This document shows positions 6,907 to 15,806 of a stretch of 64,000 bases of DNA, piece by piece (the first letter of the stretch is position 1; every line of letters starts with the position of its first letter). This DNA comes from Paenibacillus pinistramenti. Its GTDB lineage: Bacteria; Bacillota; Bacilli; Paenibacillales; Paenibacillaceae. The DNA lies in NCBI RefSeq assembly GCF_005869875.1, contig NZ_VAWG01000001.1, positions 310,001 through 374,000 of the forward strand, read 5' to 3'. Under the pieces are notes generated by a model, which was not told where the DNA came from, ran no database searches, and saw only the letters and a list, made by a program, of their open reading frames with translations. Made by a program: the position numbers and the translations under genes.

Positions 6907-9048
6907 TTATTGTTTGACGGAGACCGAAATGGACACGGTCTTGCCGCCATATGTGGCTTTAATGGTTGCAGAGCCTTTGGCAACCGCGTCAATTTTGCCT
7001 GCGGAGACCTTGGCTACTGCCGATTTGCTGGTCGTCCAGGCAGCGCTGCTGGTGACGTTAACCGTTTCGCCTGTATCGTAAAGGGCAGTCAGCGTCACAG
7101 ACTGGCTTGCTCCCGGAGCAAGCACAAAACGTTTCTCGCTTACGGTCAGCTTGGTCAGCTTATGAACAACACTTACGTTGACCGTATAAGTTTTACCTTG
7201 ATAGGTTCCCGTAAGTTTTGCGGTTCCGATCGCAACCCCTTTAACCGTTGAGCCGCTTACCGAAGCGACGGTGTTATCTGACGAAACCCAATTCATTTTC
7301 GAGGAGAGGCTTACGGATTTGCCGTCAGCGTAATATCCTTTTACCGAGATGCTCTTGGATTTCTTAATGTTCAGTTCAATCGTTTGAGGGTCGATCACCA
7401 TTGTGACCACCTCTGCTTCAACAGTCACCGGAATCTTGACCGTAGCGTTACGGTAAGTTCCAGTCAGTGTGGCCGAACCCTTGGCCAAGCCTTTGAGCGA
7501 CTTGTCCTTAATTACGGCATAAGTTCCTGAAAGCGTCCAGGTAACATCGCTCGTTACGTCGGCTTCATCACCGTTCTCCATAACGGCTGTTACGTTTGGC
7601 AAGGCACTGGTTTTGCCGATGATTAACTGATAGCTTTCAACATCCGGCATGAGGACCAGCACTTTCTGCTGTACAGTCACATTGATCTCTGCGACCGTTA
7701 CGCTGCCGATGGTAGCCGTCAGAACTGCGCTGCCGGTATCATCGGATTCAAGCTTGCTGGAGTCCACGGTGAAAATATCTTCATCGCTGGAAGTCCAGGT
7801 TACGAGCTTGGTAAAATCTTTCTCCGTCTCATCCAGGAGAGTGCCCGTCACTTCCGGAACATCAGCAGAATCGCCTTGGATAATCTCAATATCAGACGTA
7901 TCGACATCAAACTTGGTAACTGTTGGATAAACCGTTACGGTAAAGCTTCTGCTTACCCCGAGATAGGTAACTGTTATCGTAGAGGTTCCAGCTGATTTCG
8001 GAGTAATAACGCCCCCGCTGACGCTCGCTGCGAGCAGATTGGACGTCTTCCATACGGCTTTGCTTGTCACATCCTCATAAGCTCCACTCGAATCAATCAC
8101 TTTAGCTGTTACGGATTTGCTGCTGTCATTAAGGAACATCACCGCATTCTTCACAAAGCTGGAATCGCCAAGAATGATGGCTTCGTACGGATTACGGACA
8201 TAAACGTCTTTCTGTGCTGTGCTGCCCAGATAAGTAGCAGTAATGGTTGCTTTGCCGAGTGTAAGAGGCGTTACCACACCATCCTCCACAGTGGCGACAG
8301 AGGTATCCGAGGAGCTCCAGGTTACTTTGCTTGTCACGTCCACCGGATTCTCATCGTCATCCGAATCAGCAGTAAGAACCGTAAGCTGTGATGTGCCCGC
8401 CCCTACTACCATTTCAAGATCATCGTCGCTTGAGAATGCCAGCGTTTCGAAAGGCGCTACTACTTCAATCTCCACACTGGTCTTAAGGCCTTTATATGTA
8501 GCTGTAATTGTTGCTGTTCCTTCTGAGACTAAAGTCAGGCTGCCTTCATCTACCGTCACAACACTGCTGTCGGATGTAGACCAGACTGCGTCGCTGCTTA
8601 CGTCGGTACTGTCTGCCAAAGCTTTGATTGCCGCATCTTCAGTTCCCAGTTTGAACTCCGTATCATCGGCTGTATCAAAGGTCAGGGCGCTGTATGCGTA
8701 TTGGACAGTTACCGTTTTGGTGGCAATAGCATTCTTGTATTTGGCGGTAATGGTTGCCGTCCCTTTGGCCACAGGAGTTAATAACCCGCCGCTCACCGTG
8801 ACAATTTTCGAATCCGAAGTGGACCAGGTTACATCATTGGTGACGTCCTTGTCAGAAGCATCTTCAATGCTTGCAATAATTCGGAGCTGCTCCGTGTCCT
8901 CACCAACGGTAAGCACAATTTCCTTGTCGCTGTCAAAACTGATCGAATTAATATCGCCGGATGTTGCAAAAGCATTGCCCGGAATAATCGCCGACAGCAG
9001 CATCACGAGGCAGAGAAAGCACCCCATCCATTTCCTGTTAACTGTCAT
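6907..9048 (-). CDS. secreted protein of eight BIG2 (Ig-like group 2) repeats
   Basis: A 713-residue protein with a signal peptide (MTVNRKWMGCFLCLVMLLSA then IIPGNAFA). The rest is built of about eight Ig-like group 2 repeats of 80-90 residues, each with a VTWSSSD-like strand, a V-A-x-V strand and a GTATITATY-like end. Examples are VTWSTSDSKIVTV, AVWSTSDSSVVTV, VTWSSSDTSVATV and MNWVSSDNTVASV. Such repeats form rod-like adhesin or spacer regions. No catalytic domain, SLH motif, LPxTG signal or transmembrane anchor is visible, so the protein may be released or held non-covalently. GGAG lies about 11 bases ahead of the start. It is monocistronic with its own terminator. Partner and ligand are unknown. 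Confidence 0.88.
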   Translation of the reverse strand: MTVNRKWMGCFLCLVMLLSAIIPGNAFATSGDINSISFDSDKEIVLTVGEDTEQLRIIASIEDASDKDVTNDVTWSTSDSKIVTVSGGLLTPVAKGTATITAKYKNAIATKTVTVQYAYSALTFDTADDTEFKLGTEDAAIKALADSTDVSSDAVWSTSDSSVVTVDEGSLTLVSEGTATITATYKGLKTSVEIEVVAPFETLAFSSDDDLEMVVGAGTSQLTVLTADSDDDENPVDVTSKVTWSSSDTSVATVEDGVVTPLTLGKATITATYLGSTAQKDVYVRNPYEAIILGDSSFVKNAVMFLNDSSKSVTAKVIDSSGAYEDVTSKAVWKTSNLLAASVSGGVITPKSAGTSTITVTYLGVSRSFTVTVYPTVTKFDVDTSDIEIIQGDSADVPEVTGTLLDETEKDFTKLVTWTSSDEDIFTVDSSKLESDDTGSAVLTATIGSVTVAEINVTVQQKVLVLMPDVESYQLIIGKTSALPNVTAVMENGDEADVTSDVTWTLSGTYAVIKDKSLKGLAKGSATLTGTYRNATVKIPVTVEAEVVTMVIDPQTIELNIKKSKSISVKGYYADGKSVSLSSKMNWVSSDNTVASVSGSTVKGVAIGTAKLTGTYQGKTYTVNVSVVHKLTKLTVSEKRFVLAPGASQSVTLTALYDTGETVNVTSSAAWTTSKSAVAKVSAGKIDAVAKGSATIKATYGGKTVSISVSVKQ

Positions 9049-9174
9049 TTATTGTCTCTCTCCTTTATCAGTCTGGACTTCGGTCCGGTATACAAACCTA
9101 TGTATTTTATCGACATGAATCTTCATTTTCGTTACCTTTAACCAACCTCTTCCTATAAAAATAGACAAAAAGGC

Positions 9175-9603
9175 CTAGTTGCCGCGGATGGAACGTACAA
9201 CGAAACGGTGGTCCTGCTTCTCCAGCCGCTCTCCCGTTCTTAAGGTAACCGAATGCGCATCATGTCCAGAAAGGATGGAACGGTAATGAAGCACCCGGTC
9301 CCCCTTCCAGATCATAATCGGTGAACGGAACTGGACCGCGTTATCGAACTGCAGCTCCGAGTTCATCACATAGCCTACCGAGTGCGGTCTAGGCGCCAGC
9401 CCTGCCGCAGTCCCTCTCCGGAAGGGTCCCGGATCAGCAGGAATAATCTTCAAAATCTCCTCAAGCGGAATGTAGACCGGCTTCGGTCCAAGGAGCAGCC
9501 GCTCTCTGTCGTAATCCCAGGCTTCGATCCTGGCTGAATACGTTCTTTCCTCATTGCGTCGAATTATAGTAACGTAACGTCCCGTCCATTTTGAAAGCTT
9601 CAA
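9175..9603 (-). CDS. hypothetical protein downstream of ung
   Basis: A 142-residue protein that I do not recognise. It starts MKLSKWTGRYVTIIRRNEER and is rich in short strands and basic residues (YIPLEEILKIIPADPGPFRR, FRSPIMIWKGDRVLHYRSI, VTLRTGERLEKQDHRFVVRS), suggesting a small all-beta soluble protein. No signal peptide or membrane segment is present. It follows ung by 24 bases on the same strand and is probably co-transcribed with it, but nothing in it shows a DNA repair role. Confidence 0.7.
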   Translation of the reverse strand: MKLSKWTGRYVTIIRRNEERTYSARIEAWDYDRERLLLGPKPVYIPLEEILKIIPADPGPFRRGTAAGLAPRPHSVGYVMNSELQFDNAVQFRSPIMIWKGDRVLHYRSILSGHDAHSVTLRTGERLEKQDHRFVVRSIRGN

Positions 9604-9627
9604 CCTGTATCACTCCCTATCATCCCT

Positions 9628-10290
9628 TTAAAAGAGCCTCCAGTCGACCGGCGTTCGTCCGTGACTGCTCAAGAAAGCGTTGCATCTGGAGAAAGGCCTG
9701 CTGCCGAAAAATCCATGCCTCGCCGAAAGCGGACTCGGATGTGCAGAAGCAATAATCTCATGCCGCCTGGCGTCGATGATTGCCCCTTTCCTGCGGGCAT
9801 AGTTGCCCCACAGCACAAACACGATCGGGAAAGGCGCTTCATTAAGCTTAGTAATTACTGCATCGGTAAATATCTCCCAACCTTTGCCAAGATGGGAATT
9901 CGGCATCCCTTCCCTCACCGTCAATATGGAGTTGAGCAGCAGCACGCCCTGTTCCGCCCAAGGCGTAAGCGTTCCATTCAGGGGAACAGGCACGTTCAAA
10001 TCAGCCGACATTTCCTTAAAAATATTATGAAGAGACGGCGGAATGCGCACCCCGGGCATAACGGAGAAGCTCAGCCCGTGAGCCTGTCCCAGCTTGTAAT
10101 AAGGGTCCTGCCCGACAATCACTGCTTTGACCTTATGGTAAGGCGTCAGCTTCAGGGCCTGAAACAATAAAGGGCGGGGCGGAAACACCATATGCTCTCT
10201 GTATTCATGGTCCAGCCAAGCCATCAGGTCTTTGAAGTAAGGTTTGCCTGTCTCATCCTGCAAGATCTCGTCCCAATCGTTGCCAAACAT
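9628..10290 (-). CDS. ung: uracil-DNA glycosylase, family 1
   Basis: A 220-residue protein of the usual family-1 length. It removes uracil from DNA as the first step of base excision repair. Visible motifs are VGQDPYYKLGQAHGLSFSV, which carries the water-activating Asp of the GQDPY loop, LLNSILTVREG with the uracil-binding Asn region, VLWGNYARRKG, and HPSPLSARHGFFG, the DNA-intercalation motif with its catalytic His. The first motif is unusual: the family's GQDPYH-GPG reads GQDPYY-KLG here. The start has an AGGAG site. It is followed by a hypothetical gene in the same direction. Confidence 0.94.
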   Translation of the reverse strand: MFGNDWDEILQDETGKPYFKDLMAWLDHEYREHMVFPPRPLLFQALKLTPYHKVKAVIVGQDPYYKLGQAHGLSFSVMPGVRIPPSLHNIFKEMSADLNVPVPLNGTLTPWAEQGVLLLNSILTVREGMPNSHLGKGWEIFTDAVITKLNEAPFPIVFVLWGNYARRKGAIIDARRHEIIASAHPSPLSARHGFFGSRPFSRCNAFLSSHGRTPVDWRLF

Positions 10291-10388
10291 CGGTTCATCT
10301 CTCCTGTCCCGTATAAGCTCTACAGTTCTTTACCCAAAAACCATTGAGCCTGCCTACAGAACAAGACAATCTCCGAGCAAAATTGAGA

Positions 10389-11042
10389 TTATTTGCGGCC
10401 GTAATCCGCTTTGATCTCGCCCCAGTGCTGCGTCTGCCACTTCAGCACCGGAGTAGAGTAGGCGTTCGTGTTCAGCCAGTTCAGCGCCCGGTCGATCAGG
10501 GCCCAGATTTCAGCGGTTGAGCTGTCACGGGGGAGCGTCGTAGCGACCCGTTTATTTTTCACCCAATTGATGGCATTTACCGAATCGGAATAGACGATCT
10601 TGTCGCTGCCCGTTTTCTTAATAAGCGCCAAAGCATGGACAATCGCCAGAAATTCCCCGATATTATTGGTTCCTTTCGCAACCGGCCCGACTTCAAAGAT
10701 TACCTTGCCTGTTGCGGTATCTACGCCTTTATATTCAACCGGTCCCGGGTTGCCCCGCGTGCCCACATCCACCGAAATACTGTTGTAGTTGATTTCACCG
10801 ATTTGTTCGGGCTTTGCGGCTTTACCGCTTCTTCCTGCACGGGAGGTCTGGCTTGCCCCGGCTCCGCTGCCCCAGTTGCCCTTCCAGCCTGCCTTGAATG
10901 CCGCTTCTGCTTCAGCCCGGCTTGGATAAGCCTTGAATTTGGCCCCGGTATATCCGCTGGTCTGCTTCTGGCATTCCGCCCAGGACGCGTAAACGCCGGG
11001 CACCTTGCCTTCCCAAACTACATAAAACTTCTGCCCTGCCAA
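10389..11042 (-). CDS. rnhA: ribonuclease H with N-terminal viroplasmin domain
   Basis: About 217 residues, starting at TTG 11042, where AAGGAG lies 9 bases upstream and the first residues AGQKFYVVWEGKVPGVYASW match the start of the viroplasmin (caulimovirus VI) hybrid-binding domain. An open frame extends 20 codons further but without a site. The C-terminal RNase H domain begins INYNSISVDVGTRGNPGPVE and carries the catalytic Asp, a Glu (NNIGEFLAIVHAL) and a second Asp (IVYSDSVNAINWV). It would cleave RNA in RNA-DNA hybrids. This two-domain layout is known from Bacilli and from eukaryotic RNase H1. A hairpin followed by T's sits ahead of the start (see findings). Confidence 0.88.
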   Translation of the reverse strand: MAGQKFYVVWEGKVPGVYASWAECQKQTSGYTGAKFKAYPSRAEAEAAFKAGWKGNWGSGAGASQTSRAGRSGKAAKPEQIGEINYNSISVDVGTRGNPGPVEYKGVDTATGKVIFEVGPVAKGTNNIGEFLAIVHALALIKKTGSDKIVYSDSVNAINWVKNKRVATTLPRDSSTAEIWALIDRALNWLNTNAYSTPVLKWQTQHWGEIKADYGRK

Positions 11043-11286
11043 CACTTTCAGCTCCTTGATGGTCTGTATGATAAAAAAATCCTCTTTCACTCCATTCCAC
11101 ACATGAGCGCAGAAAAAACGTAAAAGAGGATGGTTACGTATAAATAGATTACTTTAAAGCGCATGACGCGTCAATGCCGGTCCCTTAGCCGGGAATTCAC
11201 CTATAAGAGTTATTCATCTTATATATTAGACCAATAAGCATTCCTGCCTTATGCTATATTAAAAATTCAGCAGGAGGGATGATTGG

Positions 11287-11832
11287 ATGTCTATTTATGA
11301 TTTTACAGTTCATTCAGCCAGCGGAATACCTGTTAAGTTATCCGATTATAAAGGCAAAGTTCTCCTCATCGTCAACACGGCCAGCAGATGCGGATATTCC
11401 AAGCAATTCAAGGGCCTCCAGCTTCTATATGATACTTTTCAAGATCAAGGATTTGAAATACTTGGGTTCCCCTGCAATCAATTTAATGATAAAGAGCCGG
11501 GACCGAGTGAAGAAATTCAGGCTTACTGCGAGAAGCAATTTGGAGTAACGTTTCCGCTCTTTGACAAAGTGGAGGTCAGAGGCCCAGCGGCGCATCCCCT
11601 CTTCCAATTTCTTATCCGAGAAGAACCTTTTAAAGGCTTTGACACGCAAACAGCTGACGGGCTTTGGATGCGGGACTTTATGCTTGAAAAATATCCGGAG
11701 ATTTACGCTGGGGACGGAGTGAAATGGAACTTTACCAAATTTCTGATCAGCCGCTCCGGACAGGCTGCTGGCAGATACGAGCCCCCAGTTGCACCCGAAG
11801 ATTTAAGGGATGTTGTCCAGTCTCTTTTGTAA
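11287..11832 (+). CDS. glutathione peroxidase family thiol peroxidase (BsaA-like)
   Basis: A 181-residue protein with GCAGGAGGGATGATTGG upstream. The peroxidatic cysteine lies in NTASRCGYSKQFKGLQ, followed by GFPCNQF (with the Gln and a likely resolving cysteine) and WNFTKFLISR near the C-terminus. These are the three signature blocks of the family, with Cys in place of selenocysteine. Bacterial versions reduce hydroperoxides, usually with thioredoxin-like donors. There is no signal peptide, so it is cytoplasmic. The protein is about 20 residues longer than B. subtilis BsaA, with an insertion around HPLFQFLIREEPFKGFDTQT. Monocistronic. Confidence 0.9.
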   Translation: MSIYDFTVHSASGIPVKLSDYKGKVLLIVNTASRCGYSKQFKGLQLLYDTFQDQGFEILGFPCNQFNDKEPGPSEEIQAYCEKQFGVTFPLFDKVEVRGPAAHPLFQFLIREEPFKGFDTQTADGLWMRDFMLEKYPEIYAGDGVKWNFTKFLISRSGQAAGRYEPPVAPEDLRDVVQSLL

Positions 11833-11870
11833 GTATATTTTGAAAGTATATTTTGTAAGTATAAATAGAC

Positions 11871-11906
11871 AAAAAATCCTGCCGGGACGAATCCCTGCAG
11901 GATTTT
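11871..11906. terminator. bidirectional terminator between the peroxidase gene and tRNA-Leu
   Basis: AATCCTGC pairs with GCAGGATT, with inner GGGA/TCCC pairing, flanked by an A-run on the left and T's on the right. It can serve the peroxidase gene and the oppositely oriented tRNA-Leu. Confidence 0.85.
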
Positions 11907-11922
11907 CTCTAACCATTTAGGA

Positions 11923-12008
11923 TGCCGAGGACCGGGATCGAACCGGTACGGTAGTCACCTACCGCAGGATTTTAAGTCCTGTGCGTCTGCCAATTCCGCC
12001 ACCCCGGC
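11923..12008 (-). tRNA. tRNA-Leu (anticodon UAA)
   Basis: An 86-base tRNA whose acceptor arm GCCGGGG pairs with CCTCGGC. The anticodon stem AGGA/TCCT encloses the loop CTTAAAA, giving anticodon UAA. A long variable arm (GCGGTAGG...CCTACCG type) is typical of leucine tRNAs, and the T-arm is GGTTCGATCC. The CCA end is not encoded. Confidence 0.96.
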
Positions 12009-12121
12009 AGAGGCAAGTACAAAGCGTCAACTTAACAAGCAACCGGTACAGCGACCAGAGAGCTTCGAGTGACGACATTTGTTATCTTACCATGACAATA
12101 ACAATTGTGCAAGCTTTAAAT

Positions 12122-12544
12122 TTAACGGCGGCTTAAAAAATATAGAAACCAAACGGCGTGATTTTGTTCATCGGCAGCAGCCCGCTTGAACTGTTCTCTA
12201 ATGAAGGGATTGAGGGTCTTGTCTGCGACCTGGCGGTAGAAATCATTCGTATTTTGCTCGTCTTTAAAGGAGCTGTTTAAGCCTGCCGCATAGTCGGATG
12301 GGCATGGCCCTGTCAATTGCGGTCTGGGCTGTCTGCCGGTTAGTGAAATATAGATATGCGAAAAAATGTGAAAATGCTTGATCTCATCTTTTCTGATCTC
12401 AAGAATCCGATTCCGCTCTTCTTCCTGATCCGCCAGCTTTGCCAGCTGTTCATAACACACAATAGCATTGTATTCGCCGTTTAAAGTACGTTCCAGGTCT
12501 GAAATCAGCCCGTCATTCATCCCGTAATGGTTTGCATAATACAT
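12122..12544 (-). CDS. ferritin-like / rubrerythrin-related protein (YhjR-like)
   Basis: A 140-residue protein. ATG 12544 has GGAGG 10 bases upstream; a longer frame to 12562 overlaps that site. Two helical regions each carry iron-ligand type residues: ERTLNGEYNAIVCYEQLAKL with EIRKDEIKHFHIFSHIY, and FYRQVADKTLNPFIREQFKR with ADEQNHAVWFLYFLSRR. The Glu and ExxH pattern in both halves is the ferritin-like four-helix di-iron bundle. Bacillus YhjR is of this type. A role in oxidative stress or iron handling is inferred from the family. No rubredoxin-type CxxC is present. Confidence 0.8.
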   Translation of the reverse strand: MYYANHYGMNDGLISDLERTLNGEYNAIVCYEQLAKLADQEEERNRILEIRKDEIKHFHIFSHIYISLTGRQPRPQLTGPCPSDYAAGLNSSFKDEQNTNDFYRQVADKTLNPFIREQFKRAAADEQNHAVWFLYFLSRR

Positions 12545-12721
12545 CGTTCCGGCTCCTCCCATTTATTCTCCCCTAAGGACTCCCTAAAGAATTATATGAA
12601 GCAATCTGGGCGGATGTGCATGATTCTTTACGGCGGATAAATGAACACAGCATGCATGAATAACCAGCTTCTCCACCATAATAAGAGGGTTACTTTCTTA
12701 ATGGAAGGAGACTGGAAAGCG

Positions 12722-13498
12722 GTGAAAATAAAGCATTGGGCTGCAGTTCTAGTTTGTCTGACGCTGTGCGCCGAACAAACTGCTGCTGCCTCGCCTGCCG
12801 GGCAAAAAGGACGGGATTATTATGAAGCCCGCGGAGAAATCGTGTGGGAGGTCCCCACCACAGACAAGGTTGTAGCGCTAACCTTTGACGACGGCCCAGA
12901 CCCGGAGAAGACCCCGGCTATACTGAATTTGCTGAAGCAGTACGATGCCAAAGCAACCTTTTTCGTTGTTGGCAACCGTGTGGAGCAGTACCCGGACATC
13001 CTTCTTGAGGAATTCAGAGAGGGTCATGAAATCGGCAACCACACTTATAAGCATACCTATTTCAATATGATAAAAAATGCGCGGACCATGCCTGAGGAGA
13101 TCAGCAGGACCGAGGATTCGATCTTTGCCCTGACCGGGCAGCGGACAACTCTGTTCCGGCCGCCGGGCGGCTATTACAACAGCCAGCTCATCGACTACAC
13201 CAAAAGCCACGGCTATCTGGCCGTCCTGTGGTCCTGGCATCAGGACACCCGGGACTGGGCCCGCCCCGGCGTAGGAAGAATTACGGATAAAGTGCTCCGG
13301 AATCTCCATAGCGGGGACATTATTTTGATGCATGATCATGTAGAGCACAGCCTTCAAACCGTTGAGGCGCTGAGAATCATCCTGCCTGAGCTTAAGAAAC
13401 GGGGCTACGAATGTGTGACAGTAACGGAGCTGCTCAAGCACCAGCAGGGCACTGAGCCGGTACGCAATGATCCTAACAGCAAGAAAGCAGGTCCTTAA
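12722..13498 (+). CDS. secreted polysaccharide deacetylase (NodB domain)
   Basis: About 258 residues from GTG 12722, which has GAAGGAG 11 bases upstream and gives a clean signal peptide (MKIKHWAAVLVCLTLCAEQT then AAAS). ATG codons at 12701 and 12641 are in frame but give a poorer N-terminus. The NodB domain carries the metal and catalytic motif TFDDGPD, then HEIGNHTYKHTYF (metal-binding His), RPPGGYYN, and LMHDHVEHSLQTVEAL near the C-terminus. It removes N-acetyl or O-acetyl groups from chitin- or peptidoglycan-like polymers at the cell surface. The length fits the B. subtilis PdaA/YlxY-like group. Its exact substrate cannot be read. Confidence 0.9.
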   Translation: MKIKHWAAVLVCLTLCAEQTAAASPAGQKGRDYYEARGEIVWEVPTTDKVVALTFDDGPDPEKTPAILNLLKQYDAKATFFVVGNRVEQYPDILLEEFREGHEIGNHTYKHTYFNMIKNARTMPEEISRTEDSIFALTGQRTTLFRPPGGYYNSQLIDYTKSHGYLAVLWSWHQDTRDWARPGVGRITDKVLRNLHSGDIILMHDHVEHSLQTVEALRIILPELKKRGYECVTVTELLKHQQGTEPVRNDPNSKKAGP

Positions 13499-13647
13499 CA
13501 AGGAGATTAACGGCAAAAAGGGCTTGCAGCCTGTTTCAAAATACTCCTGCATTGGTTACTACGTTACATATTCCCTTGCCGCTTAGGCAGGACTGGCTCA
13601 AGCAGCTGAGCCCGTAACTCAGTCTGATTGCTGAAAGGAGAACAAAG

Positions 13648-13833
13648 ATGGCTTCCAAAGATACAAGCTCCAAACGTGAACCTGGCTTCGATTCGATTCC
13701 GGCTCCTGATTCCAGCCGGCCTGCTCCTACTGATGCGCTTGATCAGGTGATTGGAGGAATGATGGATCAAATCCAAGAGGATGCTACGGGTGAGAAGCCC
13801 AAGAATCCGTCAGAACAGAAAGATCAGGGGTAA
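13648..13833 (+). CDS. small hydrophilic hypothetical protein
   Basis: A 61-residue protein with a clear GAAAGGAG site and its own terminator overlapping the stop codon, so it is very likely expressed. The sequence is rich in Lys, Asp, Pro and Ser (MASKDTSSKREPGFDSIPAP, EDATGEKPKNPSEQKDQG) and looks unstructured apart from a short helix around DQVIGGMMDQIQED. No known family is recognised. Confidence 0.65.
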   Translation: MASKDTSSKREPGFDSIPAPDSSRPAPTDALDQVIGGMMDQIQEDATGEKPKNPSEQKDQG

Positions 13834-13860
13834 TCCGGTTATAACGGAATACCCCTTTTT
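13827..13860 (+). terminator. intrinsic terminator of the 61-residue protein gene
   Basis: GGGGTA pairs with TACCCC, with an inner TCCG/CGGA pairing, followed by TTTTT. The left arm includes the stop codon. Confidence 0.85.
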
Positions 13861-13938
13861 CTTATGCTGACCTGAAGCCGGCGGTTCCCGGGCTGATGGG
13901 CTTTAACGATGTACAGGCTCAACTGTGTACAAATCATG

Positions 13939-13971
13939 CAAAAAGGCTGCAGGGTAATCCCTGCAGCCTTT
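13939..13971 (-). terminator. intrinsic terminator of the KimA-type gene
   Basis: A perfect AAGGCTGCAGGG/CCCTGCAGCCTT stem with a four-base loop, followed on the minus strand by a T-run (CCTTTTTGC). It lies 18 bases after the stop at 13989. Confidence 0.9.
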
Positions 13972-13988
13972 CTCATAATCCCATACCA

Positions 13989-15806
13989 TTATTTATCGAG
14001 GTGGAACGGCACAGTGGTGATAATAACTTCCTTGTTGCGGATGAAGAATGCGCGCATCATGATGCTGGTCTGGTTGTGCAGCACATTTTCCCACCAGTGC
14101 TTGGTAATAAATTGAGGGATCAGGATGGTGACATGGTCTTCTGCCGCCTTCTTCCATTCCACGGTTTGAATGAATTTGTAGAGCGGCCGCATAATGCTCC
14201 GGTACCGCGACTTCAAGACAATCAGGCGGATGCCCGGATCCCACTCCTCCCACTTCTGCTCCATCTTGGCAATGGATTCATCATCAAAGCCGATGTAGAC
14301 GGCCACGACGTTGTTCGAGAGCGTTTTGGCATAACTTACGGTATTCAGCACCACTCTTGTAATTCCTGAGATCGGAATGATAACGGTGTTGCCTTTAGTA
14401 ATCGGTTTATCAGTGGTCAAATCAATCCGCAGCTGGTCTGCGGTATTGTCATAGTGGGTTCTGATCTTGTAGAACAAATAGACAACAAAAGGCAGAAAGA
14501 TGAAGGCCATCCAGACCTGATGAAATTTAGTGAAAATAAAGATCAGCGTGATGAACAGGGTTACGAGCATGCCCACCGTATTAATGAACAGCTTGACGAC
14601 CCAGCCGCGCGGCTTCAGACGTACCCATCTTACCATCATGCCTGCCTGGGAAAGGGTGAACGGAATAAATACACCCACCGCATAAAGCGGAATCAGCGCC
14701 TCCGTATTCCCGTGGAACGCAATAACCAGAACCGCCGAAAGTACACTCAGGAACAGAATGCCGTTCGAGAAGCCGAGACGGTCGCCGCGAACCATGAACA
14801 TGTGCGGCATGAATTTATCTTTAGCCAGCATAAACGCCAGCAGAGGAAATGCGGAATATGCCGTATTGGCCGCAAGGAACAGAATAACAGCCGTTACAGC
14901 TTGTATGATATAGTACATGAATCCGCGTCCGAAGGTCGCTTCAGCGATCTGGGAGACAACGGTTGATTTGGTCTCCGGCGCAACGCCGAACCAGTAAGCC
15001 AGCAAGGTAATGCCGGAAAACATTGCACCGAGGATGAGTCCCATCATCATCAGTGTTCTGGCTGCATTTTTCGGAGCAGGGTCTCTGAAGTTCGGAATGG
15101 CGTTGGAGACCGCCTCCACCCCGGTTAACGCGGAACAGCCGGAACAAAACGCCTTAAGCAGCAGAAACAGGCTTACATTTGAAACGGCCGAGCCGAATTC
15201 AGCATGGGCCACAGGCGCGCCTTGAGTAATATATTTAAAAATGCCGCACACGATCAGAACGAAGATGGCCACCACAAACGCATAGATCGGTACGGCCAAA
15301 ATCGAGGCGGACTCGGTAACTCCCCTAAGATTCAGAATCGTCAGAAATACAATCATAATCAGGGCAATTGTGACCCGGTACTCGTGCAAGGATGGAAACG
15401 CCGACGTGATCGCGTCAGTTCCCGCTGAAGAGCTTACGGCTACTGTCAGAATATAATCGACCAGCAGCGAGCCGCCGGCCAGGAGACTGGGCGCTTTACC
15501 CAAGTTATCTTTAGCCACGATATAGGCCCCGCCGCCGCTTGGATAGGCGAATATCGTCTGGCGGTAAGAGCTGATCAGAATAACCAGAAGCGCAAGAACC
15601 GCGACAGCGATCGGAAGTGAATACCACAGCGCCATAAATCCAGCAGCTATCAGAACGAGCAGGATCTGTTCAGTACCGTAAGCTACGGAAGACAAGGCGT
15701 CGGAGGACAAAATGGCGAGCGCCTTCAGCTTACTTAACTTCTCCCCTTCCAGCTCAGCCGACTTCATAGGTCTGCCGATCACAAGCCGCTTAACTTTCTC
15801 AAACAT
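13989..15806 (-). CDS. kimA: KimA-type potassium importer (APC superfamily, YdaO-like)
   Basis: A 605-residue protein, nearly the same length as B. subtilis KimA (607). The N-terminus carries the family signature LSSDALSSVAYGTEQILLV, followed by about twelve hydrophobic segments (for example WYSLPIAVAVLALLVILISS and FPLLAFMLAKDKFMPHMF). A cytoplasmic C-terminal domain of about 150 residues follows (NVVAVYIGFDDESIAKMEQK). KimA imports potassium with protons at high affinity, and its activity and expression respond to cyclic di-AMP in B. subtilis. No ydaO-type riboswitch is visible in the 348 bases upstream, so control may differ. It stands alone with a strong terminator. Confidence 0.85.
   Translation of the reverse strand: MFEKVKRLVIGRPMKSAELEGEKLSKLKALAILSSDALSSVAYGTEQILLVLIAAGFMALWYSLPIAVAVLALLVILISSYRQTIFAYPSGGGAYIVAKDNLGKAPSLLAGGSLLVDYILTVAVSSSAGTDAITSAFPSLHEYRVTIALIMIVFLTILNLRGVTESASILAVPIYAFVVAIFVLIVCGIFKYITQGAPVAHAEFGSAVSNVSLFLLLKAFCSGCSALTGVEAVSNAIPNFRDPAPKNAARTLMMMGLILGAMFSGITLLAYWFGVAPETKSTVVSQIAEATFGRGFMYYIIQAVTAVILFLAANTAYSAFPLLAFMLAKDKFMPHMFMVRGDRLGFSNGILFLSVLSAVLVIAFHGNTEALIPLYAVGVFIPFTLSQAGMMVRWVRLKPRGWVVKLFINTVGMLVTLFITLIFIFTKFHQVWMAFIFLPFVVYLFYKIRTHYDNTADQLRIDLTTDKPITKGNTVIIPISGITRVVLNTVSYAKTLSNNVVAVYIGFDDESIAKMEQKWEEWDPGIRLIVLKSRYRSIMRPLYKFIQTVEWKKAAEDHVTILIPQFITKHWWENVLHNQTSIMMRAFFIRNKEVIITTVPFHLDK

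Noticed and set aside
8243-9118. Ser/Val-rich open frame opposite the BIG2 gene
   Set aside because: Shadow of the Thr/Ser-rich repeats, with no initiation signal.
13595-13612. GGCTCA-AGCAGC-TGAGCC hairpin before the 61-residue gene
   Set aside because: It lacks a T-run and overlaps no known element. It may be chance in the short spacer.
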